Shown here: positions 1 through 8,580 of the stretch, piece after piece | Position numbering within the stretch: position 1 is the first letter of the stretch | How the letters are laid out: the number at the start of each line of letters is the position of its first letter | Origin: Candidatus Obscuribacterales bacterium | Lineage (GTDB): Bacteria > Cyanobacteriota > Vampirovibrionia > Obscuribacterales > Obscuribacteraceae | Direction: 5' to 3' | DNA: 64,000 nucleotides | Assembly (NCBI GenBank): GCA_020634035.1 | Contig: JACKCM010000005.1 | Coordinates: 496,001-560,000 of the forward strand | The notes under the pieces: model-generated | Told to the model about the DNA's origin: nothing | Database searches by the model: none | Seen by the model: the letters and a program-made list of their open reading frames with translations, nothing else | Program-made: the position numbers and the translations under genes

Positions 1-242
1 TCGGAGTCGATGATAGTTTTGGTCCGGTACTTGCCCGCAGTAAAATAAAGAGTTTCTTGCTCAACGGAACTTCAATCTCTTTGGCTACCGTCGAGCTTTT
101 GTCGAAGAGAAAAGAGACCGACATGATCCGGGTCAGTATCGGTGGCGATATCACCATCCAGGGCTTGAGACGACTGAAGAAGGCTCACCCCAAAATAAAA
201 TACAGTGCCGTCGACGAATACAACACCGCAGTTCCGATTTGA
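1..242 (+). CDS. C-terminal end of a leucine-rich-repeat-like protein (partial)
   Basis: The frame starting at base 3 is open from the window edge to the TGA at 240-242, so the true start lies upstream. The visible 79 residues contain stretches such as SFLLNGTSISLATVELL and IQGLRRLKKAHPKIKYS. The latter resembles the terminal unit of bacterial leucine-rich-repeat proteins, which often end in a GLxxLKKxxPxxK pattern. Function and localisation cannot be told from this fragment. It runs tail to tail with the DUF4279 gene, whose stop lies 18 bases further on. The LRR assignment rests on a single repeat and is tentative. Confidence 0.6.
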   Translation, partial: GVDDSFGPVLARSKIKSFLLNGTSISLATVELLSKRKETDMIRVSIGGDITIQGLRRLKKAHPKIKYSAVDEYNTAVPI

Positions 243-259
243 TTCTTTTATGCGGGCGC

Positions 260-727
260 TTAGAAATAGACGTCGAAAACTATAGGAATTCGTAGATTGG
301 CCAGTTTTCGCATGGTTTCCGGACTGAGGCAGGGTGAGGCGTTGGAATTAGATGCCAGCCAATAGACCCAGAGCTCTATCTTGTGCCCATCCGTTTGCAG
401 AGAGTGAATCACGCTGTGTCGGTTCTCTATGGCTTCCACCAGCCACTCTATATGAGTCTGGGGATTGAGACTTTTAACTTTCGAATGGGTGCTGAGAAAC
501 CACCCTCCTGTGGCAGCCGGGCTCTTTGAACCCTCCTCGGTGGTGCAAGGTCTCTCGCCACCTTTTTTCTGCCAGGCAGTCGGTTTCAGGTCCAGAAGGG
601 CGGTTATTTTTTCAGGGACCAGGTCATCTTTATATATGCAGAGCGATGCCCTGGTATCTTCCGGTCGGGGAGAGAACGCCGGCAGAGTAGCTTTTGTTTT
701 TTCTCTTGCTTTTGAGGATGTTGACAT
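260..727 (-). CDS. DUF4279 domain-containing protein
   Basis: 155 residues starting at ATG 727. The core matches my memory of the DUF4279 family: RASLCIYKDDLVPEKITALL near the N-terminus, a LKPTAWQKKG segment, then GGWFLSTHSKVKS and HIEWLVEAIE in the middle. The family has no established biochemical function and often occurs as small stand-alone cytosolic proteins. There is no signal peptide or membrane segment. The first 20 residues are Lys/Ala/Ser rich and probably disordered. It is transcribed divergently from the His-rich membrane protein, across about 235 bases that hold no other gene. Confidence 0.75.
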   Translation of the reverse strand: MSTSSKAREKTKATLPAFSPRPEDTRASLCIYKDDLVPEKITALLDLKPTAWQKKGGERPCTTEEGSKSPAATGGWFLSTHSKVKSLNPQTHIEWLVEAIENRHSVIHSLQTDGHKIELWVYWLASNSNASPCLSPETMRKLANLRIPIVFDVYF

Positions 728-963
728 CGGTTATTATCTTCGGACCTGTCTTGACAGCCGTATTGGAATCAGCCCGAGCTGTTTCTACGCATGAGCTTGA
801 GGGCTGCTATTTGAAGTTTAATCTACTGACAATTTCGATTTTGCTGATTTTTCCGATCTTTACTTCGGGTGAATATATTTAAGGAAGAGATCCAGATGAT
901 TTAATGGTTTGTTTAGGATAAAATTTGCATCGCTGATTTATTCGCATCATTGCAGGGTTATTA

Positions 964-1542
964 GTGGGTCCAATGCCAGATTCTGACAAGTCCTTTCCAA
1001 ACCCGTTTCGCCTGGTCTTCAGGTTAGTCACCTGGTTTTTCAATCAGTTTCCGGATACGGTCCTGATTGCCATGTCGGTCCTGGCCTTTGGTCTTATGAT
1101 CATAGGATCCTTATATCTGGTCGGTCACCTTACCCCTAAACAGCCGGCTGTCAATATTGACCATGTTTATCACGAAGCCTATAAGCACGAACTACCCCGG
1201 GTGATTCATCAGCCCCATGTCGATTCGGCTCCGCCTGTTCAGCAGGTTCAGGGCGGACACTTCAGCTATCCGCAGTCTATCTATCATCAGTCCCCGAGCG
1301 GCCGTTTCCATCATTACAATCATCACCTCTCTTATCAAGAGCATGGTGTAGTCGAAACCGAAACGACTGAAAGTTCACCTGCCTTAGATGGAGTGCATTC
1401 CAGTCGTCTCTCTCCTTATGCAACTCATCGCTTCGGCAGACCGCGTTCGGTAGAGTCCTCCGAAGCAGAAGCAACTGAAGGTTCGGTCGATAAGACTTTC
1501 GACTATTTCCGGGCCGGCAAAGCCCACGCTTATCAGTACTGA
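964..1542 (+). CDS. Histidine-rich single-pass membrane protein, unknown function
   Basis: 192 residues. I keep the GTG at 964 because CAGGG sits seven bases before it; an ATG at 973 is an alternative. One membrane segment lies near residues 38-58 (TVLIAMSVLAFGLMIIGSLYL). The remaining ~130 residues are low complexity and carry about 15 histidines, some in pairs (RFHHYNHHLSY), together with Tyr, Gln and Pro. This could bind metal, but nothing shows that directly. No family recognised. It is followed nine bases later by the end of the convergent saccharopine-dehydrogenase-like gene. Confidence 0.6.
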   Translation: MGPMPDSDKSFPNPFRLVFRLVTWFFNQFPDTVLIAMSVLAFGLMIIGSLYLVGHLTPKQPAVNIDHVYHEAYKHELPRVIHQPHVDSAPPVQQVQGGHFSYPQSIYHQSPSGRFHHYNHHLSYQEHGVVETETTESSPALDGVHSSRLSPYATHRFGRPRSVESSEAEATEGSVDKTFDYFRAGKAHAYQY

Positions 1543-1550
1543 TTCAGCGC

Positions 1551-2633
1551 TCAGACTTTATATATAACTTCTTTGACTTCGATGTTTCTCTTGGCCAGGT
1601 CCTGGAGAATGATCTCGGTTAGTCCCTTTTCTGCACCAAGTCTCTCCGGGGCATGGACACCGGGCTCGGTGAACTGTTTCCGTGCCAGGACCATGGCGAC
1701 TGCTGCGGTGGTGTATCCGGTAGTGCGACTCATGGCCGATTCACCATCCCTGGCCCGGTCGAGCAGGCGCCAGGATTTGCTTTTAGATCCGGAATAAGCC
1801 TCGACTTGCATGAGCAGATAGTCGGGGTAGGCATCGGCCGGGTAGCGATTGCCGAGAGCCTTTGCCGTATGCTCGATGGTGGACTCCTCGAAAAGACCAA
1901 GCTCTTTGAGATCTGCCATGGTCTTTAAATGTCCGGCGTGGCGCAGGGTGCGTTCGCTCATACTGGATACTTTTGGAAAACTGGTAAGAAGCGTTCTGAG
2001 TCCATCACTCAAAAAAGCATCTAGAACACCAAGCTCCTCATCTTTGAAGGAATGAACTTCAGCTTCGAGAGGATCAGGCGCTATATCGACTCCATTTTCT
2101 CTGGCTCTAGCAGGTCTGATGTACTCTGAAACCAGATCCGAGGGGTTGAAATAGACGGCGTGATGGAATACCGCCGGTGGTGACTGTGGCATTCCGCCTA
2201 CGTAGATTTTAATGTCATCTAGATCGCCGAATTCACTATAGGCCTGTCCTGCCAAAATGTGGCTGACACCAGGCGCGATACCGCAGTCTATTACGCAACA
2301 TGTGCCGTTGTCCCTGGCGAGTTTATCGAGATCCAGGGGAGGTTCAGGAGTGAAACAGACGTCGACGATGGCGACTCCTGTTATAAGCAGATTTTGCAGG
2401 GCAGCTCGAGCAATCTGGCTGGGGACAGCCAGAACTGCTGTGTCGACATTTTCGAGAATCTTCTTTACTTGCTTTTCGTCGAGCACATCGGCCTCAACAA
2501 AATCTACCCCTTCTGGTAATTCTGTCGGACGACGGATATCGACCACTGTAATCCGGGGCTTCTCTTCTCGATTCTTGAGATTGCGAGCGATTACGCAACC
2601 TTGCATTCCTCCACCGAATACAACAATATGCAT
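1551..2633 (-). CDS. Saccharopine dehydrogenase-like NAD(P)-dependent oxidoreductase
   Basis: About 360 residues. The start is taken as ATG 2633, which has GGGAG ahead of it and begins MHIVVFGGGMQG, a Rossmann dinucleotide-binding loop (GxGxxG type). A TTG at 2654 is in frame but would put residues before the first beta strand. The N-terminal Rossmann domain (residues 1-125, including TVVDIRRPTEL after beta-2) is followed by the segment DCGIAPGVSHILAG and a C-terminal catalytic domain of the saccharopine dehydrogenase / lysine dehydrogenase type. The family interconverts saccharopine, lysine or related amino acids with 2-oxo acids; the substrate here is not determinable. It is divergent from the DUF2252 gene, whose start is 63 bases away. 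Confidence 0.8.
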   Translation of the reverse strand: MHIVVFGGGMQGCVIARNLKNREEKPRITVVDIRRPTELPEGVDFVEADVLDEKQVKKILENVDTAVLAVPSQIARAALQNLLITGVAIVDVCFTPEPPLDLDKLARDNGTCCVIDCGIAPGVSHILAGQAYSEFGDLDDIKIYVGGMPQSPPAVFHHAVYFNPSDLVSEYIRPARARENGVDIAPDPLEAEVHSFKDEELGVLDAFLSDGLRTLLTSFPKVSSMSERTLRHAGHLKTMADLKELGLFEESTIEHTAKALGNRYPADAYPDYLLMQVEAYSGSKSKSWRLLDRARDGESAMSRTTGYTTAAVAMVLARKQFTEPGVHAPERLGAEKGLTEIILQDLAKRNIEVKEVIYKV

Positions 2634-2696
2634 GAGGCTTCTACTCCCTGGCAATTAGAAAGCCCCCATTATATTAGATATTCAATAAACTAGTTT

Positions 2697-4190
2697 ATGG
2701 CGAGGCGGGGATTCCTTTTTAATGGGTACAAAATCTCTAGAGAGTCGAACCGCAGGAGCAATAGTAGAGTATTGGCAAGTAGTGCAGATGGGGATAAGTC
2801 CGACAAAAAGACGGCGGCAGTGCTTCATGACGCCACGATAACGCCGCGAGACAATCGACGAGGTCGGGGACAGGCTCTCAGAGGTATTGCCCCCCGGGAA
2901 GACCATGCCGGATGGAAGCCTGCCGCTGACAGACCCTCGCCCATCGATGTTCTGGCGAAGAACAGTGAAGGGCGCATCGAAGAGCTGGTTCCGTTGCGTT
3001 ATGGGCGGATGCTGCCCACTCCTTTCACCTTCTTTCGCGGAGCTGCGGCAGTCATGGCTCAAGATCTTGCTCTCACAACCACCACCGGAGTTCAGGTCCA
3101 GGCTTGTGGCGACATGCATCTCCTTAATTTTGGCGCCTTTGCCACCCCGGAGCGCAATGTCGCTTTCGATATCAATGATTTTGACGAGACTCTGCCTGCT
3201 CCCTGGGAGTACGATCTACAGCGTTTAACAGTCAGTTTTATCCTTGCTGCCCGGGAGAATGGTTTGAAACCCAAACATGCTCTCAATGCCAGCAATGCCG
3301 TCCTGGCAAGCTATAGAGAGAAAATGGCCGAATACTCCAAGATGAGCATTCTCGACATCTGGTATGACCGCATCGATTGGCGCCATGTGATCGAAAGCAC
3401 CTCGAGTCCCGAAGTCAAAAAACGGCGAGAGAAGGCGCTGAACAAGGCCATGCGCAGAAATAGCGAATTTTATTTCCCTAAACTGGTCGACTCTCAAGCC
3501 GATGGTTTCCTCATTAAAGACCAGCCACCTCGTATTTATCATCCGGAAAATGGCAGCGGCAAGCCTTTTCGCGAAAAAATTTCCGAGGCTCTCGAAGCAT
3601 ACAAAGAATCTCTGCAAGAAGATAAAAGAAGGCTATTCAGCCGTTATCGCTATGTCGACTCGGCCTTGAAAGTGGTAGGTATAGGTAGCGTGGGAACCAT
3701 GTGTGCTATCGCACTTTTGCTTGCTCCGGATGATGAGCCTCTTTTCCTTCAGATCAAAGAAGCGCGTCCTTCGGTCTTCGAAGAGTTCGTCGGTGAAAGC
3801 TCTTTTGAAAATCGCGGTCAACGCGTGGTGGAAGGTCAGCGAATTATGCAGTCGGCCAGCGATATTTTTCTTGGTTGGACCAAGTTCGATGAAAGCAAAC
3901 ACTTTTATGTCAGACAGTTACGAGATACGAAGATAAAACTGGAGCCCGAACTCTGGGACGCCAAGATCATGCTGGAGATGGCCAAGATCATGGGTTCGGT
4001 TCTGGCAAGGGCCCATGCGCGCTCGGGAGACTCGGCGGTTATCTCTGGTTATCTTGGCTCGGAGCCTATCTTTGACGAGGCCATGACTGATTTCGCCGTC
4101 GCCTATGCCGATCAAGTCGAGAAGGATCATGCTGAGCTGGTTAAGGCTCATCAGTCAGGCAAGATTGAAGTTAAGATCGAAACTGAATAG
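2697..4190 (+). CDS. DUF2252 family protein
   Basis: 497 residues from ATG 2697. It carries the DUF2252 hallmarks: FTFFRGAAAVMAQDL near residue 105, then CGDMHLLNFGAF and VAFDINDFDE around residues 137-162. The GDxHxxNFG and DINDFD segments resemble the catalytic loop and metal-binding motif of aminoglycoside-phosphotransferase-like folds, so a kinase-type activity is conceivable, but the family is uncharacterised. The N-terminal 80 residues are basic and poorly conserved in appearance. Cytosolic by sequence. No operon partner: the next gene starts 97 bases downstream behind its own promoter-like sequence. Confidence 0.85.
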   Translation: MARRGFLFNGYKISRESNRRSNSRVLASSADGDKSDKKTAAVLHDATITPRDNRRGRGQALRGIAPREDHAGWKPAADRPSPIDVLAKNSEGRIEELVPLRYGRMLPTPFTFFRGAAAVMAQDLALTTTTGVQVQACGDMHLLNFGAFATPERNVAFDINDFDETLPAPWEYDLQRLTVSFILAARENGLKPKHALNASNAVLASYREKMAEYSKMSILDIWYDRIDWRHVIESTSSPEVKKRREKALNKAMRRNSEFYFPKLVDSQADGFLIKDQPPRIYHPENGSGKPFREKISEALEAYKESLQEDKRRLFSRYRYVDSALKVVGIGSVGTMCAIALLLAPDDEPLFLQIKEARPSVFEEFVGESSFENRGQRVVEGQRIMQSASDIFLGWTKFDESKHFYVRQLRDTKIKLEPELWDAKIMLEMAKIMGSVLARAHARSGDSAVISGYLGSEPIFDEAMTDFAVAYADQVEKDHAELVKAHQSGKIEVKIETE

Positions 4191-4224
4191 CTTTCAGCCT
4201 GACGTCCTTCCTAAAGAATGCCGA

Positions 4225-4259
4225 TTCGAAGGTAGTTCTCTGTGATGATACAATCACAG
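4225..4259 (+). promoter_or_regulatory. Promoter-like sequence with an overlapping inverted repeat
   Basis: TTCGAA (4225-4230) and TACAAT (4249-4254) are separated by 18 bases. A perfect 7-base inverted repeat, CTGTGAT and ATCACAG with a 6-base spacer (4240-4259), covers the TACAAT element. It lies about 30 bases before the ATG of the exported Ser/Arg-rich protein. The -35 match is weak, so the promoter call is tentative; the palindrome is exact. Confidence 0.4.
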
Positions 4260-4287
4260 GCTACCAAGAGAAATAGGAGATGTGACC

Positions 4288-4962
4288 ATGGCAAATGGAC
4301 TCAGTCGAAAGTTGGCAACCCCGGCGACATTACTATCTGCACTGCTTTTGGCAACACAATTCGGTCTGGCTCCCGCCGCCTTTGCCGATGACGATGATGC
4401 GGTAAGAACGAGAACCAGAACTAACTATCGCAGCACCAGCAGGTCTTACTCCGGTACACGCAGCGATAGCGACAGAGCTCCTTCTCGCAGTAGATATTCT
4501 GATCGAAACAGCCGCAACACCTCTAACTCTGGCTCTAGTTCTGATTCTGTTTCGAAAGACAGTAGCAGCAGATATACAGATAGAGCCTCGCGCAGCCAGT
4601 ATAAAAGCCCCGAGGACAGATACTCTGATTCTCGCCCGACAACCGGCTCTTCAGGATCTTATGGTTCCGGCTCTTCTCCTGTATCAGAGGCCCAGTTCAA
4701 TATACTTAAAAACAAGCTGGAGAGACTGGAGCGAAAACTGGACGAAGTCAGCTTCAAGCTAGAAGCAGAAATCGCTCGATCCGTAGCTGTCAGCCAGGCA
4801 GTCAGTCCGATGACCGGAGACGTCACCGATCTGAAGACTAGAGTCACCCTGCTCGAAAATCATTCGCCCAGCGGCCAGATCACCAATCAGGTCAATACCT
4901 TGAATCAACAGGTATCGGATATAAAGAAAGTGATTAATACCATCCCCGGTATCTCGATCTAG
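4288..4962 (+). CDS. Exported Ser/Arg-rich protein with C-terminal coiled coil
   Basis: About 224 residues. The start is ATG 4288 with AGGAGA seven bases upstream; a GTG at 4282 is less likely. An N-terminal signal peptide (LLSALLLATQFGLAPAAFA) is followed by a short acidic stretch, then ~100 residues rich in Ser, Arg, Tyr and Asp (probably disordered). From about residue 140 to the end there is an amphipathic coiled-coil region (LKNKLERLERKLDEVSFKL and LENHSPSGQITNQVNTLNQ). No enzymatic motif. The following metallopeptidase gene begins 12 bases after the stop, so the two are probably co-transcribed and may act together in the envelope. No family recognised. Confidence 0.7.
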   Translation: MANGLSRKLATPATLLSALLLATQFGLAPAAFADDDDAVRTRTRTNYRSTSRSYSGTRSDSDRAPSRSRYSDRNSRNTSNSGSSSDSVSKDSSSRYTDRASRSQYKSPEDRYSDSRPTTGSSGSYGSGSSPVSEAQFNILKNKLERLERKLDEVSFKLEAEIARSVAVSQAVSPMTGDVTDLKTRVTLLENHSPSGQITNQVNTLNQQVSDIKKVINTIPGISI

Positions 4963-4974
4963 TTAGATTCCGAC

Positions 4975-6000
4975 ATGAAATTCTGGCGTTCATATCTGGC
5001 TCTGACGGCATCGGTTCTCTGTTTTGGTACGGCTGTATTTGCCGCCGATACCGGGGACGATGCCTCTGCCGGGTATAAACTCTATGACAGCCAGGATTAT
5101 CGAGGTGCGATAAAAGTGCTCTCCTCGGCGGTCAAAGGCTCTGCGGCAAAAGACGCCCGGGCTCATCTCTATCTTGGCAATGCCTGGATGAAGCTGGGCA
5201 AGCCGGAATACGCCAGGTACTTCTATACTAAAGCGCTCACTCTCAAGCCGACAGAGCAGATGACCACTTATCTGAAACGGGCACTGGACAAAAGTCTTGC
5301 TGCCGGCTCCGGCAGCAAGACTTCGTCTTCGGACGGCGAAAGTAGTGGTGGCAAAGACGGCAAGTCCAAAGGTATCAAAGATCTTCCCCTGGCTGACCGC
5401 ACCATGATCGAGGTTTATCAAAATCGCAAATCGAAAGATACTGCGTTCGTCATGGATGAAGTCGCCACAGCCCTCTGCGCTCTGGAAGAGTCGACCAAAA
5501 GAACCCTTAGAGAAGGGGGCTGCAAAATTCTTATATCGCACACCATTCTGACAGCTCGTCCTGATATGCGCGGGGTGAAGCCCCGGGGCTATCTTCATGG
5601 TGGTGGCTATGACAACTGTCCTGGAATGTTCGACCCTTCCACCAAGACTCTCTATGTACCCGAGAAGGCTTCCTGGCGAAATAGCCCACCACAACTGAAT
5701 CGCTGGGTCAAAGAGACTGCCTTGCACGAACTCGGTCATGCCTATGACCACTGCCTGAAAGAGGTCTCGGAAAGAGCCGAATATCGCAAGGCGGTCAGTC
5801 AGGACCACCAGAGATTGACCAATACTCTGAGACGTACCTACTGGTATTACACCCAGCCCGGTGCCGGCGAGTCGGAGTTGTTCGCAGAACTTTTCGCCGT
5901 CCTGCATGGCGCTGCCGAAAGTGCCGAGCAAGAGAAGATGCCCCTGTTCTTTCCCACTACGACTAAATACATGAAAGATCTTCTCGGCAAAAAGAACTAG
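4975..6000 (+). CDS. Exported TPR protein with anthrax-lethal-factor-like zinc metallopeptidase domain
   Basis: 341 residues. A signal peptide (MKFWRSYLALTASVLCFGTAVFA) is followed by a TPR-like helical repeat region (residues ~30-108), a Ser/Gly/Lys linker (110-135) and a metallopeptidase domain. The zinc site is HELGH at residues 251-255, followed about 45 residues later by ESELFAELFA, which supplies the third ligand (Glu301 or Glu305). This spacing and the terminal E-x3-E pattern fit the ATLF (anthrax toxin lethal-factor-like) gluzincins. It probably acts outside the cytoplasmic membrane; the substrate is unknown. It sits 12 bases behind the coiled-coil protein gene. A second TPR-metalloprotease of similar layout at 45523-46533 has a degenerate active site. 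Confidence 0.75.
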   Translation: MKFWRSYLALTASVLCFGTAVFAADTGDDASAGYKLYDSQDYRGAIKVLSSAVKGSAAKDARAHLYLGNAWMKLGKPEYARYFYTKALTLKPTEQMTTYLKRALDKSLAAGSGSKTSSSDGESSGGKDGKSKGIKDLPLADRTMIEVYQNRKSKDTAFVMDEVATALCALEESTKRTLREGGCKILISHTILTARPDMRGVKPRGYLHGGGYDNCPGMFDPSTKTLYVPEKASWRNSPPQLNRWVKETALHELGHAYDHCLKEVSERAEYRKAVSQDHQRLTNTLRRTYWYYTQPGAGESELFAELFAVLHGAAESAEQEKMPLFFPTTTKYMKDLLGKKN

Positions 6001-6018
6001 GCGAATCTCTAACTCTTT

Positions 6019-7473
6019 TTATTCGGGTTGCCACCAGGCTTCGAAGCTGCCTTTCCAATTAGTCCAGGGATCATGTCCGGTCATGGTGCCGGTGATTCTG
6101 CTTCCTTCTACTTTTCCTTCGTATTTATTCAATGCAGGCCCCCAGAAGGTTTTGGTCTTATCAGAGAGCTTCACCTGGTTGTTCTCCAGACCTTCGAGAT
6201 GACCGATGCCTTTTCTGCCGTCATCCCATTTGACCGAGTACTGGAGCTTATCTTTGTTCCATTCATAGATTCCTGAATAAGTCGCTTTGGTGCCCAGGAC
6301 ATTGTTCACGGTTTTGATTCTGAAGCGAAACCGGGGCGGAAGGCTCTTTATTTGCTCTTCAGTTTCGACGGTCTTTTCTTGCGGTTTCTCTACTTCTAAG
6401 GCTTTCTCCGTCTCAGAGCCAGTTTTAACAGCTTCAGTCTGTTCGGTTTGATCAATTTTTTCTGTTTCGCTTTTGTCAGCGGGCATTACCAGAACTTTGA
6501 CCTCACCAATGCTTATATTCAGTCCGGGAGCCGGTTCTTTCGGTATGGCCGCCAGAATCAATTCGTCTCCTTTCCATTGACTGGTTAGAACCGGAGTCTG
6601 GCTCACCCCGCGGTCGCTTTCCACTTCGTCTTTGACTTTCTGTCTCGTGTAGCGAAATACCTCGTTCAGTCTGGTCTCGTCACCGAAGCTCTTCAACCCG
6701 TCTATCAGGTGTTTTGTGAAGACCGAACCTTTATAGCGCCTGGACTCCCAGGATCTCTCACCGGGCATGGAAGAAGAGATGACGAGCTGACCCGTACCTT
6801 GAGAGAGCGCCGCCACATCGAGACCTTCTGATCTGAACAGACCTTTGGAGTTCGCATCAGGACTGGCCGCACCACTGTGGCAGGAATCTAAAATGATCAG
6901 GATACGGTTCGACTTGACTCTGTTTTTGATGATCCGGACCAGATCCTGCATCGGGATGCCGGTGGCATATAGACTTTTGACATCGGTATCATGGGCGACG
7001 ATGTAGTTGATTTTGCCGATGTCTATCTCGGAGGGGCTGCCATGGGACGAGATATAAATAAGGACCAGATCGTCCGGTCGGGCTACCCTGGGCAGCCAGA
7101 GGTCGCCGAGCAAAGAGAGTATGTTTTTGCGAGTGGCTTGCTCGTCAATGAGCAGTTTGACATGATCGGGCTGGAAGTTGAGATCTTCGATTAGAGTAGA
7201 AGCAAAATCGGTGGCATCTTTGGCCGGGAAGTGAAGATTGTATTCCGACTCTTTGTATTTGCTGATGCCAATCACCAGAGCCCATTTGTCTTTTATGGGA
7301 CGATTTGGATTTTGCACGCTTTGCAAAGAAGACTCGTCCGGTGCTTCAGCCTTTGTCTCTTCCTGAGCAACGGTTTGTAATGAAAGTGACTGAAAGGCTA
7401 AGCCGGCAATGACAGCTAAAGCTGCCTTGAGAAGGGCTTTTTTAAATATCGATCTAGAACTAAATGGCTTCAT
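6019..7473 (-). CDS. Exported caspase-fold protease (metacaspase/orthocaspase type) with C-terminal beta domain
   Basis: 484 residues from ATG 7473. An N-terminal signal or anchor segment (ALLKAALAVIAGLAFQSL) precedes a peptidase C14 domain starting KDKWALVIGISKYK (residue ~61). The catalytic His is in ISSHG (His144) and the catalytic Cys in LDSCHSGA (Cys198), so the dyad is intact. A Glu/Lys/Thr-rich linker (~330-375) leads to a ~105-residue Trp/Gly/Lys-rich domain (YSGIYEWNKDKLQYSVKWDD) that looks beta-stranded and may bind a ligand or substrate. Metacaspases cleave after Arg/Lys, and most prokaryotic forms act on regulated cell death or protein quality control. The signal peptide places this one in the envelope. 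It is divergent from the YaiI-like gene. Confidence 0.85.
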   Translation of the reverse strand: MKPFSSRSIFKKALLKAALAVIAGLAFQSLSLQTVAQEETKAEAPDESSLQSVQNPNRPIKDKWALVIGISKYKESEYNLHFPAKDATDFASTLIEDLNFQPDHVKLLIDEQATRKNILSLLGDLWLPRVARPDDLVLIYISSHGSPSEIDIGKINYIVAHDTDVKSLYATGIPMQDLVRIIKNRVKSNRILIILDSCHSGAASPDANSKGLFRSEGLDVAALSQGTGQLVISSSMPGERSWESRRYKGSVFTKHLIDGLKSFGDETRLNEVFRYTRQKVKDEVESDRGVSQTPVLTSQWKGDELILAAIPKEPAPGLNISIGEVKVLVMPADKSETEKIDQTEQTEAVKTGSETEKALEVEKPQEKTVETEEQIKSLPPRFRFRIKTVNNVLGTKATYSGIYEWNKDKLQYSVKWDDGRKGIGHLEGLENNQVKLSDKTKTFWGPALNKYEGKVEGSRITGTMTGHDPWTNWKGSFEAWWQPE

Positions 7474-7507
7474 CTTTACTCTTGTTCAGGGCTATGCAGT
7501 ATTCTTG

Positions 7508-7537
7508 ATTGTACTCAAATCAGTAGGTCTAGCTCAA
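7508..7537 (-). promoter_or_regulatory. Promoter-like sequence for the caspase gene
   Basis: On the minus strand TTGAGC (7537-7532) is followed after 18 bases by TACAAT (7513-7508), 34 bases before the ATG at 7473. Both boxes are near the sigma-70-type consensus. Seen by eye only. Confidence 0.4.
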
Positions 7538-7553
7538 TCTTCGAGGAAGTGAT

Positions 7554-8009
7554 TTGCTAATTTATATAGATGCCGATGCCCTGCCGGGGGTTTTGAAAGA
7601 GTTGCTCTGTCAGAACGCTGTCAGGAGGAAGGTCGAGACAGTGTTCGTCGCCAACAAAGCCATATCCGTTTTTGCTTCTCCCTATCTTAAACAAGAGCTA
7701 GTTTCTCCTGATCCTGATAGTGCAGATCATTACATAGCTGCCCATGCCGTCAGAGGCGATCTGGCGGTGACCGCAGATATACCGCTGGCAAAAGCCCTGG
7801 TCGATAAGCAAGTGGTTGTCATAGATCACAGGGGTAAGAGTTTTAACGCGGACAACATCAATGAGATTCTTGCCTCGAGAGACCTGATGCAAGAGTTACG
7901 AGATCTGGGGGAAGTCACCACCGGGACAAGGCCCTTTGGTCCCAAAGATAAGCGGCTTTTCGCCGACGCCCTCGACCGAGAATTGACAAAGCTTTTGCGA
8001 GGTCGATAG
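7554..8009 (+). CDS. YaiI/YqxD family protein (UPF0178, PIN-like fold)
   Basis: 151 residues. The start is TTG 7554, preceded by GAGGAAG, which gives the family-typical N-terminus MLIYIDADALP (the Asp pair is the hallmark). Further family motifs are DHYIAAHAVRGDLAVTADIPLA and GTRPFGPKDK near the C-terminus. UPF0178 proteins are small cytosolic proteins with a PIN-like, nuclease-related core; their role is not established. The length matches the family. It ends six bases before the convergent DUF3592 gene. Confidence 0.9.
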   Translation: MLIYIDADALPGVLKELLCQNAVRRKVETVFVANKAISVFASPYLKQELVSPDPDSADHYIAAHAVRGDLAVTADIPLAKALVDKQVVVIDHRGKSFNADNINEILASRDLMQELRDLGEVTTGTRPFGPKDKRLFADALDRELTKLLRGR

Positions 8010-8015
8010 CTAGTA

Positions 8016-8558
8016 CTAAATCTGGTGATCCGATTTCAGGGCCTGGGCTCCGGAGAAGAGCAGAGCGAAGCCAATGACGATGCATCCGATTCTGAAATAG
8101 TTTATCTTAGTGCTAGTTCCATAGCCGGAGATGAAGTGTTTCTTGCCTTTACGGGGACCAAATCCGCCCTTGGGTATAGTCACCCTTTGCATCTTGCTTC
8201 TCGCAAGGTTATATGTGGGCTGCATCACCACAATAGTCGGATTGACCGGATCATAGAAGACAACGAGGCTAGAGCCATTGGGCAGGCGTTTTAGCAGGCT
8301 GCGCTCTTCGTCGTTGCGAGCGGTTATTCCGGTAGCCATAATATAGCCATCCATGGGGTATTTGACCTTGGCAGAGTCATAACCGTGCTCCATGATGGTG
8401 GCAGTGGCCTGGCTGTAGTGGATAATCTTTTTGGGGTCCCCGGCTCCGAAATCATCTAATACGCTTCTGACGTCGGTGGATATCCCGGGCATATATTCAA
8501 AAATAGGTTCGGCAAAGAATGCTGCGGCAAATAGCAAAAATGCCAGGAATAGTTGCAA
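8016..8558 (-). CDS. DUF3592-like membrane protein
   Basis: 180 residues. The start is TTG 8558, with a strong GGGAGG seven bases upstream. Two hydrophobic segments flank the protein (residues 1-20 and ~153-172, RIGCIVIGFALLFSG). Between them is a ~100-residue extracytoplasmic beta-type domain with SQATATIMEHGYDSAKVKY and SSLVVFYDPVNPTIVV, the V-x-YDPxNP pattern typical of DUF3592 proteins. Function unknown. It lies 22 bases downstream of clpC on the same strand and is probably co-transcribed with it, perhaps as a stress-linked envelope protein (inference). Confidence 0.65.
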   Translation of the reverse strand: MQLFLAFLLFAAAFFAEPIFEYMPGISTDVRSVLDDFGAGDPKKIIHYSQATATIMEHGYDSAKVKYPMDGYIMATGITARNDEERSLLKRLPNGSSLVVFYDPVNPTIVVMQPTYNLARSKMQRVTIPKGGFGPRKGKKHFISGYGTSTKINYFRIGCIVIGFALLFSGAQALKSDHQI

Positions 8559-8580
8559 GCTTCTACCTCCCTATTTTTAT

